DNA of 64,000 nt from CAIRDP01 sp037138335 (GTDB lineage Bacteria; Bacteroidota; Bacteroidia; Bacteroidales; FEN-979), in contig JBAXIO010000005.1 of the NCBI GenBank assembly GCA_037138335.1, positions 143,029 to 207,028 of the forward strand, given 5' to 3'. A program made the position numbers and the translations under genes. How positions within the stretch are numbered: position 1 is the first letter of the stretch; each line of letters begins with the position of its first letter. Under the pieces are notes generated by a model. The model saw nothing but the letters and a program-made list of their open reading frames with translations. It did not search any database and was not told the origin of the DNA. Below, piece by piece: positions 51,352-59,518 of the stretch.

Positions 51352-52353
51352 TTATCTTATTTTTGCCAGTTTTCGAAAGATCTTCTCCTCCATATCGGCA
51401 CATTCCATAAGCATGTCGGCCAGCATATCGTATGATTCTTCCGGTTTGGCTCTCTTCTTGCAATTCCTTGAACCAAGATACGAAAATTTCCTCCAGTGAT
51501 TTGCAGCTTCGCCCATCTCAACGGCAATCTCCCGTATCCAGTCCTGCTTCAGTATAATACCTGCCTCATCGAGGAAAGCTCCATAAATGAACCTGAAACC
51601 TGCGCCGGCTGTACCAATTTCTTCTTCCATTCTCAGGACCTGGCCAAGATAATATGATGCCTTTTCCTCGCCCAGCTTTTCAGGCCATTTTCTCAGGCGC
51701 CGCGACAGATACCTGATGCCTTTGGTTCCTATGAGAGGGAACGGAACGCCAACCATATTGTTGGCGGTCTTGCGTATCCCTTTGATGATTGCAGGCCTGA
51801 TGTCTACTTCGGTCGGTACTGCAGTAGGATAATACATGCGTCCGTTTGGTGCAAAAGTTCCTTTGGCAAATCTCACCCGCATCAGGTCATCATAAGTGAT
51901 CTCGACCTTATGTTCCATCAATGTGTCGCTGATGAGGTAGTTATTGGCTTTTTTACCGTAAACGACCATATTGTGCATATTGTAATGCATCCTGTACTCG
52001 GGCGGGAAAAAGGTAAGATGGAATGTGCCTACCTGCAATCCGACAGGAAAGCCCTGTTCGAGAACTTCATCAAGCTTTTTCATTGAATCCTCAGGTTTCT
52101 TGAACCGGTGGATCTTTGTTTGCACGCCCAGTGCTTTAGTCGCCCTGTCAAACACCATTCCCGGCCATACTCTGAAGGAGGTTACAGGGGCATGCTGCAT
52201 TTTAAGAAAGGGGAGATAGCTGAAAAACAATCCGGACCCGATGCCAAAGGCAATGGGCTCGCTGATATCCAGTTTATGATAATGCAGGAGATTGGAGGTA
52301 ACGCCGCTTTCACAATGCCCGGCCTGCCGGTGCTCAAAATTCAGTTCGATCAT
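51352..52353 (-). CDS. BtrH N-terminal domain protein (acyltransferase-like), copy 3
   Basis: A 333-aa protein with G-H-C-E-S-G at residues 12-17 (His13, Cys14), Y-R-M-H-Y-N-M-H-N-M-V-V-Y-G and A-K-G-T-F-A-P-N-G-R. It is the closest relative of copy 2. Only one base separates it from its HTH-like partner (52355). Two close copies plus a divergent third suggest either acylation of several substrates or dimers of different subunits. Substrate unknown. Confidence 0.82.
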   Translation of the reverse strand: MIELNFEHRQAGHCESGVTSNLLHYHKLDISEPIAFGIGSGLFFSYLPFLKMQHAPVTSFRVWPGMVFDRATKALGVQTKIHRFKKPEDSMKKLDEVLEQGFPVGLQVGTFHLTFFPPEYRMHYNMHNMVVYGKKANNYLISDTLMEHKVEITYDDLMRVRFAKGTFAPNGRMYYPTAVPTEVDIRPAIIKGIRKTANNMVGVPFPLIGTKGIRYLSRRLRKWPEKLGEEKASYYLGQVLRMEEEIGTAGAGFRFIYGAFLDEAGIILKQDWIREIAVEMGEAANHWRKFSYLGSRNCKKRAKPEESYDMLADMLMECADMEEKIFRKLAKIR

Positions 52354-52354
52354 A

Positions 52355-52765
52355 TCAGGTTAATGGAGGGTTCATAAGTTCGTTGACCCCGATATTAAAG
52401 ACCGAGGCATAATTTGAAAGTATTCCGGGTTTTAATTTTGAAAAGACCTTTGGTTTGAGATGCCTTCTTATCCTCCATTGCATAAAACCTGTATAATCAG
52501 AAAGCATAGGGAGTTCCATCAGGTTCTTTTCCATATAAAAGGCGATGGGGCTGAGCTGGCCTACTCTGATTTTTGAAGATATATCCTTAAGCCTGCTTTC
52601 GGCTTCATCCCAGCTTTGTTTTATAATGACCTGGTTACCGGGATAGTGGTAATCTACCTTACGGGTATAACCTTTCCCGGGCTCAAAGGAATAATGGAGT
52701 TCCCGGTTATAGGTATAAATAAGTTCTTCTTTTTCTTCTTTTTCCATCGGGGATATTTGCTTCAT
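52355..52765 (-). CDS. Small HTH-like protein paired with BtrH_N, copy 3
   Basis: From the ATG at 52765, about 136 aa, paralogous to the proteins at 11574 and 50888. Shared segments are F-Y-M-E-K-N-L, W-R-I-R-R-H-L-K-P-K-V-F-S-K-L and Y-A-S-V-F-N-I-G-V-N-E-L. An in-frame TTG at 52786 lies before the stop of the dehydratase gene and is less likely. The gene directly precedes BtrH_N copy 3, keeping the same gene order as at the two other copies. Function unknown. Confidence 0.65.
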   Translation of the reverse strand: MKQISPMEKEEKEELIYTYNRELHYSFEPGKGYTRKVDYHYPGNQVIIKQSWDEAESRLKDISSKIRVGQLSPIAFYMEKNLMELPMLSDYTGFMQWRIRRHLKPKVFSKLKPGILSNYASVFNIGVNELMNPPLT

Positions 52766-52772
52766 TGATAAT

Positions 52773-53186
52773 TCAGGCGGTTTCAAGGAATATCCTGAGC
52801 TCGCATTCGGCTATCAGTTCGCCTTTCAGATTAATCCTGCCTGCAATAACGCTCGCATTCAATATTTCGTGTGTAACGGTGACCGATGTTATGATCTCGT
52901 CACCTGCTTCAGGAAGTTTTATGATCCTGAGATCCCTTATGGCCCCTATGAAACCGAGTTTCGGTTCATCAAGGGTATTTGCGGGATTCGCGGCAATTCC
53001 CGCAGCCGCGCTCTGGGCGATATTTTCAATCAGCCCGGGTTCCCGCAAAACGCCATCCGCAAGAAACACATTGTCATCCCTTACCAGGAATGAAGTCACA
53101 GTTGTCCTATCCTGTATCCCTACGATGCGGTCCACCATCACCATGGGTGGTTTCTGGGGCAGGTTTATTTCTTTAAATGATGCCAT
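52773..53186 (-). CDS. Hotdog dehydratase-like protein (APE-type, second subunit)
   Basis: A 137-aa hotdog protein related to 3-hydroxyacyl-ACP dehydratases of APE clusters (P-P-M-V-M-V-D-R-I near the start, E-P-G-L-I-E-N-I-A-Q-S with Glu54). The H-F-P-G motif seen at 38107-38499 is missing; the corresponding region reads N-V-F-L-A-D-G. So it either uses other residues or is the supporting subunit of a two-subunit dehydratase with the 38107 protein. It overlaps the fusion gene upstream by 22 bases. Confidence 0.83.
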   Translation of the reverse strand: MASFKEINLPQKPPMVMVDRIVGIQDRTTVTSFLVRDDNVFLADGVLREPGLIENIAQSAAAGIAANPANTLDEPKLGFIGAIRDLRIIKLPEAGDEIITSVTVTHEILNASVIAGRINLKGELIAECELRIFLETA

Positions 53187-55498
53187 AAGGATCCTTTACG
53201 GTTTCTGCTTCTCATCCTGTTCATAGCCGTGGCCACGTCTTCATCGGCGAAAACCCAGCGGCGCCCCGACTTTTCGGCCCTTTCTTTGAGTGTCTCGTAA
53301 TTCACTTTTTTTGAAATGTAATAAACAGGCTCAATAATGGGATCGCCGGCCGACACTATCCCCTCTGCAATACTAAGTTCGTGAAGTTTTGTGCCCGGGT
53401 AGATCCGCATCCCCACGTATGGGAAGAATACCGTATTATCTATACGTTTCGAATTTTCAAAACTCTCATCCACGGTCTGGTCTGTCTCTCCATATCCGCC
53501 AATGATCATGAAATGACAGAAGTAGATATTTGTTTCATTGCAATACTCTGAAACCCTCACGACCTCATCCACGTCAAAGTGCTTCCCATAGGCTTTCAGA
53601 GTGGTATCCGACAGCGATTCGGTGCCAAATTCGATATGCGTAAGCCCGGCCCTTGCGAAAAGGTCAAGCAGGTCTCTCGAAAGTTTATATGGTGAAAAAT
53701 ATGCCCCCCATTTCAGCTTCATGTTCGACTTGATGATCTTCTCGGCGAGTTCTATGTTAAAGTTATTACTGATATTAAAGACCGAATCAGTAAAAAAGTA
53801 ATAATCGATATTATGATGGTAATACAGGTCCCTCAGGGTATGCAGTATCCTGTCGGGATCAAGGGTTCGCACATTATGGCCTTCAATAAGCGGATAGGTG
53901 CAATAGATGCAATTAAACGGGCAGCCTCGCTTTGTCTGGATGTTGATCATCCCGCTTTTCTGCCAGTAATATTTAACCAGGTTATGGTCAAAGGAGAGTT
54001 CAGGTGTTTTAATGAACTGCTTCCTTGGATTAAGCCGCAGATTCCCGTCTTTCCTGTATATCAGGCCTTCTATCGCCTGGTCGGCAAGCCCCGAATCAAG
54101 ACTTTTCAGGAGCATATGCAGGCTTTCTTCACCTTCACCCGTTATCCCGAAATCAGGTTGTAGAAGCTCGAACAGTTCCCTTGGATAAATGGAGAAAGCC
54201 GATCCGCCAACAATAAAGGTGGTGCCATTCCCGGCTTCCCTGATTATGTCGGCAATAGTCTTGTAACCGCCGATAAAGCTTTCCTTGGTATAAAAGTTAA
54301 CATCGTCGATATTCCTCAGTGAAAGGCCTGTATAATCAGGCTTGAACGACTGCAGCAGATCTTTCAGTTCTTCACTGCCGTTAAGATTAAAATCAAACGA
54401 ACGTATATCCAGGTCGGGCATATGGTCGCTGAGGTAGGAATAAAGATAGGAGATGCCCAATGGATAAACCGGGTATGGGTTGGCATAACGGTTAGCGGAT
54501 ATAAGAAGCAGTTTCCTGCTCTTTTTTTTGACTGGTTCTCTCTGGCCTTTTGTTTTGTCGGCGGATGAGGTTACGGTTTCAGGGCCTGTATTCAGCGGTG
54601 GCTGATGAACATGATCAGGAATTTTCCAGAAATCATAATAATTAAACCACTGCAGGGGATAATTATAAACGACATTCTCAAAAGCATCAACGAATTTCCT
54701 GACGGCCCCGGCCAGTATGGCATCCCTCTTCTTAAGATTATTTGAGAATTCGATATTCTGAAGCGGAGTGGAGAAAAAATGGTAGTGCGAATTGGTTTCC
54801 TTGACTGCGAAAACATAAGCCACGGGGACGTTAAACCTTGCAGCGAGGTTAACCGGGCCCAGGGGGAAGGCTGCAGGCGAACCGAGAAAATCGGTCACGA
54901 CGGTTTTATTTCCCTCTATATACCGGTCGCCATGCATCGCAATGATCTCACCCCTGGAAAATGCTTCTTTGATTTCCTGAAGATGGGCGTAATCTTCCCT
55001 GATTATTATGAAGCTCACGTTTCGCTTGAGGATGTCGGCGAGGTAACCCTTTATTTTCTGATGCTCGGCATCATACATCAGGATATTTATCTTCTTTTCG
55101 AGCCTGACCAGGAGCTGTCCTGCTATTTCCCAGTTCCCCACATGGCCGCTTATAAGGAGGCCCCCGTTATTCATCTGCCTGAGGTATTCTTCACCTTCAA
55201 ATTCAAAAGTGAACTTATGCTGAAAACCTGCCAGCAATGCCAATTTATCGACCAGGATTTGCCCGAAGACATAGTAATTGCGGTAAATACTGATCAATGA
55301 CTTCAGCCTCCCGTAATTCATTTTCCCGCGAAAGTACCTGTAGATTGAGCCAAAGGCTTTGCCGGATGTGAAAATGAAATAGGAGACAACGAAAACAAGC
55401 AGGAAATAAGCGAAAGAAATTCCAAGGTTCCTGAGCGTCCAGATAAAGATTTTATAGCCAAGGACTCCTCCGCGGGTTTTACCTTCCCAGGACTCCAT
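53165..55498 (-). CDS. LpxL-type acyltransferase fused to a B12-binding radical SAM protein
   Basis: A 777-aa protein in one frame. Residues about 1-295 are an LpxL/HtrB-type lysophospholipid acyltransferase with one N-terminal membrane helix (about 20-45), H-V-G-N-W-E (His119, Glu124) and M-H-G-D-R (189-192). A charged linker (about 305-328) follows. Residues about 328-480 are the cobalamin-binding domain (F-I-V-G-G-S-A-F) and about 505-720 the radical-SAM core with G-C-P-F-N-C-I-Y-C (Cys526, Cys530, Cys533). The radical-SAM half is a paralog of the protein at 28148. The fusion suggests that the substrate of the radical step is also the acyl donor or acceptor, i.e. a lipid-bound or ACP-bound chain. 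Confidence 0.88.
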   Translation of the reverse strand: MESWEGKTRGGVLGYKIFIWTLRNLGISFAYFLLVFVVSYFIFTSGKAFGSIYRYFRGKMNYGRLKSLISIYRNYYVFGQILVDKLALLAGFQHKFTFEFEGEEYLRQMNNGGLLISGHVGNWEIAGQLLVRLEKKINILMYDAEHQKIKGYLADILKRNVSFIIIREDYAHLQEIKEAFSRGEIIAMHGDRYIEGNKTVVTDFLGSPAAFPLGPVNLAARFNVPVAYVFAVKETNSHYHFFSTPLQNIEFSNNLKKRDAILAGAVRKFVDAFENVVYNYPLQWFNYYDFWKIPDHVHQPPLNTGPETVTSSADKTKGQREPVKKKSRKLLLISANRYANPYPVYPLGISYLYSYLSDHMPDLDIRSFDFNLNGSEELKDLLQSFKPDYTGLSLRNIDDVNFYTKESFIGGYKTIADIIREAGNGTTFIVGGSAFSIYPRELFELLQPDFGITGEGEESLHMLLKSLDSGLADQAIEGLIYRKDGNLRLNPRKQFIKTPELSFDHNLVKYYWQKSGMINIQTKRGCPFNCIYCTYPLIEGHNVRTLDPDRILHTLRDLYYHHNIDYYFFTDSVFNISNNFNIELAEKIIKSNMKLKWGAYFSPYKLSRDLLDLFARAGLTHIEFGTESLSDTTLKAYGKHFDVDEVVRVSEYCNETNIYFCHFMIIGGYGETDQTVDESFENSKRIDNTVFFPYVGMRIYPGTKLHELSIAEGIVSAGDPIIEPVYYISKKVNYETLKERAEKSGRRWVFADEDVATAMNRMRSRNRKGSLWHHLKK

Positions 55499-55503
55499 TT
55501 GTG

Positions 55504-55752
55504 CTAATTTGAATGGACACGTTTGATGATATAATCGTAAAAATCCTGCAGGGTCTTGATATCAGCCATTTCTTCAGCCTTCATTTTGACCCCGAAATTG
55601 CGTTCGATGATCACAAACAGGTCTACAAAATCAAGGCTGTCTATCTCAAGATCCTTCTTAAGATCTGCGGCGGGGCTTATCTTTTCCTCCTCAATTTCAA
55701 TCTCGTCCACCAGCAACTGGTTTATCTTACCGATAATCTCGTCGTTTTGCAT
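55504..55752 (-). CDS. Acyl carrier protein
   Basis: An 82-aa ACP with the phosphopantetheine site L-E-I-D-S-L-D-F-V-D-L (Ser39). The D-S-L-D-F motif differs from the D-S-I-D-A-L motif of the ACPs at 10267 and 45263, so it is probably the carrier for a different set of partners. It sits between a ketosynthase (55801) and the acyltransferase-radical-SAM fusion, and a -7 promoter box is just upstream. Confidence 0.92.
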   Translation of the reverse strand: MQNDEIIGKINQLLVDEIEIEEEKISPAADLKKDLEIDSLDFVDLFVIIERNFGVKMKAEEMADIKTLQDFYDYIIKRVHSN

Positions 55753-55774
55753 TATACGATCTTCTTATAGGCTG

Positions 55775-55782
55775 CAAAAGTA
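55775..55782 (-). promoter_or_regulatory. Possible -7 box before the ACP gene at 55504
   Basis: The minus strand reads TACTTTTG in the 48-base gap between ketosynthase and ACP, 22 bases upstream of the ACP ATG; a run of A/T lies just upstream of it. It could give the ACP and following genes their own transcript. Confidence 0.42.
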
Positions 55783-55800
55783 AAAAAAAAAAATGAGAAT

Positions 55801-57024
55801 TCAGAATGAGGCTTTCTTTACTACCAGGGAGGAATTAGTACCCCCGAAACCAAAAGAATTGGAGAGGAATGCATTGATCTCATGGGGAGTAGTGACTGTT
55901 GCCAGGTTCAGGGAAGCGGTAGCTTCATCGGGATTTTCAAAATTTATATTCGGTGCGACGAAATTATTATTCATCATCAGGGTCGAATACACCACTTCGC
56001 TGGCGCCTCCCATCCACATTTCATGCCCGGTCATGGATTTTGTGCTGCTCACCAGCGGCATATCCTTCCCGAAGATCTGGCAAATGGCTTTGGCTTCATT
56101 GCCGTCGCCTGCTGGCGTGGAGGTGGCATGGGCATTAATATAATCAATATCTTTTGGCGACATGCCTGCAACCTTCAGCGACATCTGCATTGCCCTTGCA
56201 GGGCCTTCAACGTTTGGAAGTGAGATATGTTCGCCGTTTGATGAAAAACCATAGCCAACCAATTCGGCAAGTATGTTTGCTCCGCGTTTTTTTGCCGATT
56301 CATAACTCTCGAGGATTACTGTGGCTGCCCCTCCGCTTGGTACCAGGCCGTCGCGGTCGCGGTCGAAAGGCCTTGAAGCTTTTGTGGGCTCAGATTCCCG
56401 GATCGAAAATGCGTTCAGGGCATCAAAACTGGCCGTTGATTCAGGGTTTATTTCCTGGGCTCCTCCGCAGATGATCATTTCCTGCAGCCCCTGCTTGATC
56501 ATTAAATAGCCTATCCCTATTGCATGTGAACCGCTGGCACAGGCGCCGCTTACCGTAAAATTTATTCCTTTGAGCCTGAAGATAACCGAGAGGTTCATTG
56601 AAACGGTTGAATTCATCGACTGGAAAATATAGCCCGAACCGATGAGCATGGTGTCTTTTTCCTTCCTGAGTATGTCAACCGATTCAACCACCGGCACAGC
56701 GGAACTGTCATTTCCGTATAGGATGCCAACTTCATGGCCGTCAAGGAAAGCCTGGTCGATGCCTGCATTTTTTAGCGCTTCCAGTGTTGCTATATAGGCA
56801 TACTCACCCTGGGCCGGCATTCCCACGCGCATCCGGCGGTCAAGGACCCCCTTGAGAACAGGGCGGTCGACCATACCGGTGAGTGCAGAGCGGAATCCCA
56901 TTTCTTTTCTTTTCGGATCAAAGATGATCCCCGACCTGCCATGGAATAATGAATCCCTGACATCAGCAAGATTCTTGCCAATGACGGAGTAAATGCCCAT
57001 GCCTGTGATTACGACTCTTGTCAT
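55801..57024 (-). CDS. Beta-ketoacyl-ACP synthase (FabF-type)
   Basis: A 407-aa ketosynthase with Cys162 in S-G-A-C-A-S-G-S-H-A, His in N-A-H-A-T-S-T-P, and His in M-T-G-H-E-M-W-M-G-G. All catalytic residues are present. M-G-I-Y-S-V-I-G at the N-terminus fits FabF-like enzymes of APE clusters. It is flanked by the reductase gene upstream and an ACP downstream, the order expected of the core polyene-building enzymes. Confidence 0.9.
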   Translation of the reverse strand: MTRVVITGMGIYSVIGKNLADVRDSLFHGRSGIIFDPKRKEMGFRSALTGMVDRPVLKGVLDRRMRVGMPAQGEYAYIATLEALKNAGIDQAFLDGHEVGILYGNDSSAVPVVESVDILRKEKDTMLIGSGYIFQSMNSTVSMNLSVIFRLKGINFTVSGACASGSHAIGIGYLMIKQGLQEMIICGGAQEINPESTASFDALNAFSIRESEPTKASRPFDRDRDGLVPSGGAATVILESYESAKKRGANILAELVGYGFSSNGEHISLPNVEGPARAMQMSLKVAGMSPKDIDYINAHATSTPAGDGNEAKAICQIFGKDMPLVSSTKSMTGHEMWMGGASEVVYSTLMMNNNFVAPNINFENPDEATASLNLATVTTPHEINAFLSNSFGFGGTNSSLVVKKASF

Positions 57025-57025
57025 C

Positions 57026-57049
57026 AGATAGCGGGATAGCGGGATAGCG
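57026..57049. repeat. Short tandem repeat, three 8-base units
   Basis: Three consecutive copies of the 8-base unit GGATAGCG (the first starting AGATAGCG) lie in the 48-base gap between the ketosynthase and the reductase genes. On the minus strand it reads CGCTATCC repeated. Purpose unknown. Confidence 0.8.
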
Positions 57050-57072
57050 GATTGGCGAAAATGATCATTGCT

Positions 57073-57801
57073 TTATGTGTATAACCCCCCGTTAACATTG
57101 ATTACTGAACCCGTGATATAAGAAGCATCGTCAGATGCAAGGAACCTCACGGCTGAAGCAACTTCCTCAGGCCGGCCGAAACGTCCCATAGGGATCATCA
57201 TTTTAAGCTGGGCCTCATCGAGGTCCTTTGTCATATCGGTTTTTATAAAGCCCGGGGCTACGGCATTCACAGTCACATTCTTCTTCGCAATCTCCTGGGC
57301 CAGGGCTTTGGTTGCTGCAATGACCCCGCCTTTTGCGGCCGAGTAGTTGGCCTGGCCGGGGAGGCCTTTGATCCCGCTCAGGGACACTACGTTGATGATC
57401 CTCCCGAACTTGTTGATCAGCATATCTTTTAAAAGGAACCTGGTAATATATAAGAAGCTGTTCAGGTTGGTATTGATAACCTCGTTCCATTCCTCGTTCT
57501 TCATCCACATCAGCAAGGCATCTTTCCTGATACCTGCGTTGTTGACAAGCACATGGATATATTTCCCTTCGTTCCTGGTTTGCCAGTCCCCCAGGGCCTT
57601 CTCAACGGCTTCCTGGCTGGAAATATCAAACTGAACGATCTCGCCGTCGCCGCCGTTTTCACGAACCAGGGCAAGCGTGGATTCAGCTTCTGCTGAATTT
57701 GAATTGTAGTTAATAAGGATATAAAAACCATCTTTGGCCAGACTTAAACAGATAGCTCTTCCGATTCCCCGGGACCCGCCTGTTACTAACGCATATCTCA
57801 T
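57073..57801 (-). CDS. 3-oxoacyl-ACP reductase (FabG-like, SDR family)
   Basis: A 242-aa short-chain dehydrogenase. The NADPH motif is T-G-G-S-R-G-I-G (residues 7-14), then N-N-A-G (87-90), Ser140, Y-S-A-A-K (Tyr153, Lys157) and P-G-F-I-K-T-D. This is the complete FabG set. In the pathway it reduces the 3-oxo group after each condensation; the two hotdog dehydratases then remove water to leave the conjugated double bond. It lies 27 bases after the ammonia-lyase gene. Confidence 0.92.
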   Translation of the reverse strand: MRYALVTGGSRGIGRAICLSLAKDGFYILINYNSNSAEAESTLALVRENGGDGEIVQFDISSQEAVEKALGDWQTRNEGKYIHVLVNNAGIRKDALLMWMKNEEWNEVINTNLNSFLYITRFLLKDMLINKFGRIINVVSLSGIKGLPGQANYSAAKGGVIAATKALAQEIAKKNVTVNAVAPGFIKTDMTKDLDEAQLKMMIPMGRFGRPEEVASAVRFLASDDASYITGSVINVNGGLYT

Positions 57802-57828
57802 TCAGAAGCTATTTTTCCTGTTAGTAAA

Positions 57829-59382
57829 TTATTCTTCAACTGAAAACTGGGGCTTGTTCTCCATGATGTACTGTATAATATTTAGGATGTCCTTATACTT
57901 GCTGGTATCTTCTGTAAATACGGGGACTATTTTCCTGAGATCTTCATATTTATTTCTTGAGTATGAAGACAGCTTATCCTTGATATTAAGGTAGTCTATA
58001 GCCTGCAGTATGGAGATCATTTCTATAGCAATGACCTGGTATGTGTTGTCAATAACTTTCTTTGTCAGCAGGGCGGCATTGGTTCCCATGCTCACGATAT
58101 CCTGGTTGTCATTATTGTTGGTAATGCTGTGCAGCGACATCGGGAACGAATAGGTTTGATTTTCGGCAACAGTTGAAACGGCAGTGAACTGTGCCCCCTG
58201 CATGCCAAGGTTCAGACCCAGTTTGCCGAGGTTGACAAAGGGAGGGAGCTTTTCATTAAGCTTGGGGTTCATCAGGTAATTCAGCTGGCGTTCGGCAAGC
58301 ATCGACAATTTGGTGATTGCAATCTTGAGCTTATCCATCTCCAGGGCGACATAGTCCCCATGGAAATTCCCGCCATGGTAAACATTATGATGTTCCCCGT
58401 CAATGATCGGGTTGTCGCTGGTTGAGTTCACTTCGTTCATCAGCACATGGGTGGCATACAGTATTGTGTCCTGGACCGGGCCCACTACCTGGGGGACGCA
58501 GCGAAGCGAATAATATTCCTGGACTTTATGCTTGAACACCTCAACCTCGACCAGTTTATCGTTGTTGTATAAATGGTCGGCACGGCGGCGTATCAACTGG
58601 CTGTCCTTAAGGATGTATTTCATGGTACGGGCGACTACCCTTTGACCATGATGTGTTTTGGCACGATTGAGCCCGTCGGAGAAATGATCATCATACGATT
58701 CAACAATCTCGGTGATCATCGATGAAGCGAGGATTGACCAGTCGACCAGGTTCCTGGCATGGATCACATTGATCATCCCTATGCCTGTCATTGCCGAGGT
58801 ACCGTTTATCAGGCCAAGGCCTTCGCGGATATGCATGGTGATAGGGGAGAGGCCTTCGGCAGTATATGCATCCGCAGCAGGAACAGTTTGTCCCTTATAC
58901 AACATCTCGCCTTCACCGATCAGGTTTAAGGCCAGGTGGGCAAGCTGAACCAGGTCGCCGCTGGCTCCAACGCCACCATGTTCGGGTATAAAAGGATTTA
59001 TATCACGGTTTATGAGTTCCTTGAGCAGGTCCACCACCTCGATATGGATCCCCGATTTGGCCTGGACCAGTGAACTGATCCTTGCCAGCATAGTGGCTTT
59101 GGCATAAAGCGGTGGAAGGGGTGAGCCGCAACCGGCAGCATGGCTGCGGATCAAATTGTACTGCAACTCAAGCTCCTTGTTCCCATTGATCTTGAACTGG
59201 GCCATGGGACCTAGGCCAGTATTGATACCGTAAATAACTTTCCCCTGTGCAAATTCTTTCAGAAACTCAAAATCTTCTTCCACCTTGCGGCGTGCTTCAA
59301 TATCAATATCTATTTGCTCACCTTCAAAAAGGACTTTAAAGAAATCATTGACAGTGAGTTTCCTGCTTCCGACTGTAATCAT
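57829..59382 (-). CDS. Aromatic amino acid ammonia-lyase (tyrosine/histidine lyase type)
   Basis: A 517-aa enzyme with the MIO-forming triad in G-G-V-G-A-S-G-D-L (Ala140-Ser141-Gly142) and catalytic Tyr51 in Y-G-I-N-T-G-L-G. N-L-I-R-S-H-A-A-G (Ser80, His81) occupies the substrate-selectivity loop, and N-G-T-S-A-M-T-G sits near residue 195. The sequence is very close to my memory of the Flavobacterium johnsoniae tyrosine ammonia-lyase, so deamination of tyrosine to 4-coumarate is most likely, although histidine or phenylalanine cannot be excluded by sight. It provides the aromatic starter unit. It heads the minus-strand operon, with its own promoter and a small hairpin in the leader. Confidence 0.88.
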   Translation of the reverse strand: MITVGSRKLTVNDFFKVLFEGEQIDIDIEARRKVEEDFEFLKEFAQGKVIYGINTGLGPMAQFKINGNKELELQYNLIRSHAAGCGSPLPPLYAKATMLARISSLVQAKSGIHIEVVDLLKELINRDINPFIPEHGGVGASGDLVQLAHLALNLIGEGEMLYKGQTVPAADAYTAEGLSPITMHIREGLGLINGTSAMTGIGMINVIHARNLVDWSILASSMITEIVESYDDHFSDGLNRAKTHHGQRVVARTMKYILKDSQLIRRRADHLYNNDKLVEVEVFKHKVQEYYSLRCVPQVVGPVQDTILYATHVLMNEVNSTSDNPIIDGEHHNVYHGGNFHGDYVALEMDKLKIAITKLSMLAERQLNYLMNPKLNEKLPPFVNLGKLGLNLGMQGAQFTAVSTVAENQTYSFPMSLHSITNNNDNQDIVSMGTNAALLTKKVIDNTYQVIAIEMISILQAIDYLNIKDKLSSYSRNKYEDLRKIVPVFTEDTSKYKDILNIIQYIMENKPQFSVEE

Positions 59383-59410
59383 GGTCTGTTGTTCAGTGTT
59401 TATCGCTTTC

Positions 59411-59425
59411 TCCGGAAGATCCGGA
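59411..59425 (-). promoter_or_regulatory. Small hairpin in the ammonia-lyase leader
   Basis: TCCGGA-AGA-TCCGGA: two copies of the palindrome TCCGGA three bases apart, which can also fold as one stem. It lies between the putative -7 box (59447-59454) and the ATG at 59382. A transcript-stability or operator role is possible. Confidence 0.3.
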
Positions 59426-59446
59426 AATAGCCTATCAATTCTGTTA

Positions 59447-59454
59447 CAAAGGTA
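59447..59454 (-). promoter_or_regulatory. Bacteroidota -7 box for the ammonia-lyase gene
   Basis: The minus strand reads TACCTTTG, matching TAnnTTTG, 64 bases upstream of the ATG at 59382. It lies in the 136-base divergent gap. No clear -33 TTG. Confidence 0.45.
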
Positions 59455-59462
59455 ATTTTTTT

Positions 59463-59495
59463 TTGGATTAGCTTCATATCATTTTCTTACATTTG
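59463..59495 (+). promoter_or_regulatory. Bacteroidota promoter for the second phytoene desaturase-like gene
   Basis: TTG (59463-59465), 22 bases, then TACATTTG (59488-59495), 23 bases before the ATG at 59519. The -7 boxes of the two divergent genes are only about 33 bases apart. Confidence 0.48.
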
Positions 59496-59518
59496 GCACT
59501 AACTATTACTTTAAATCA

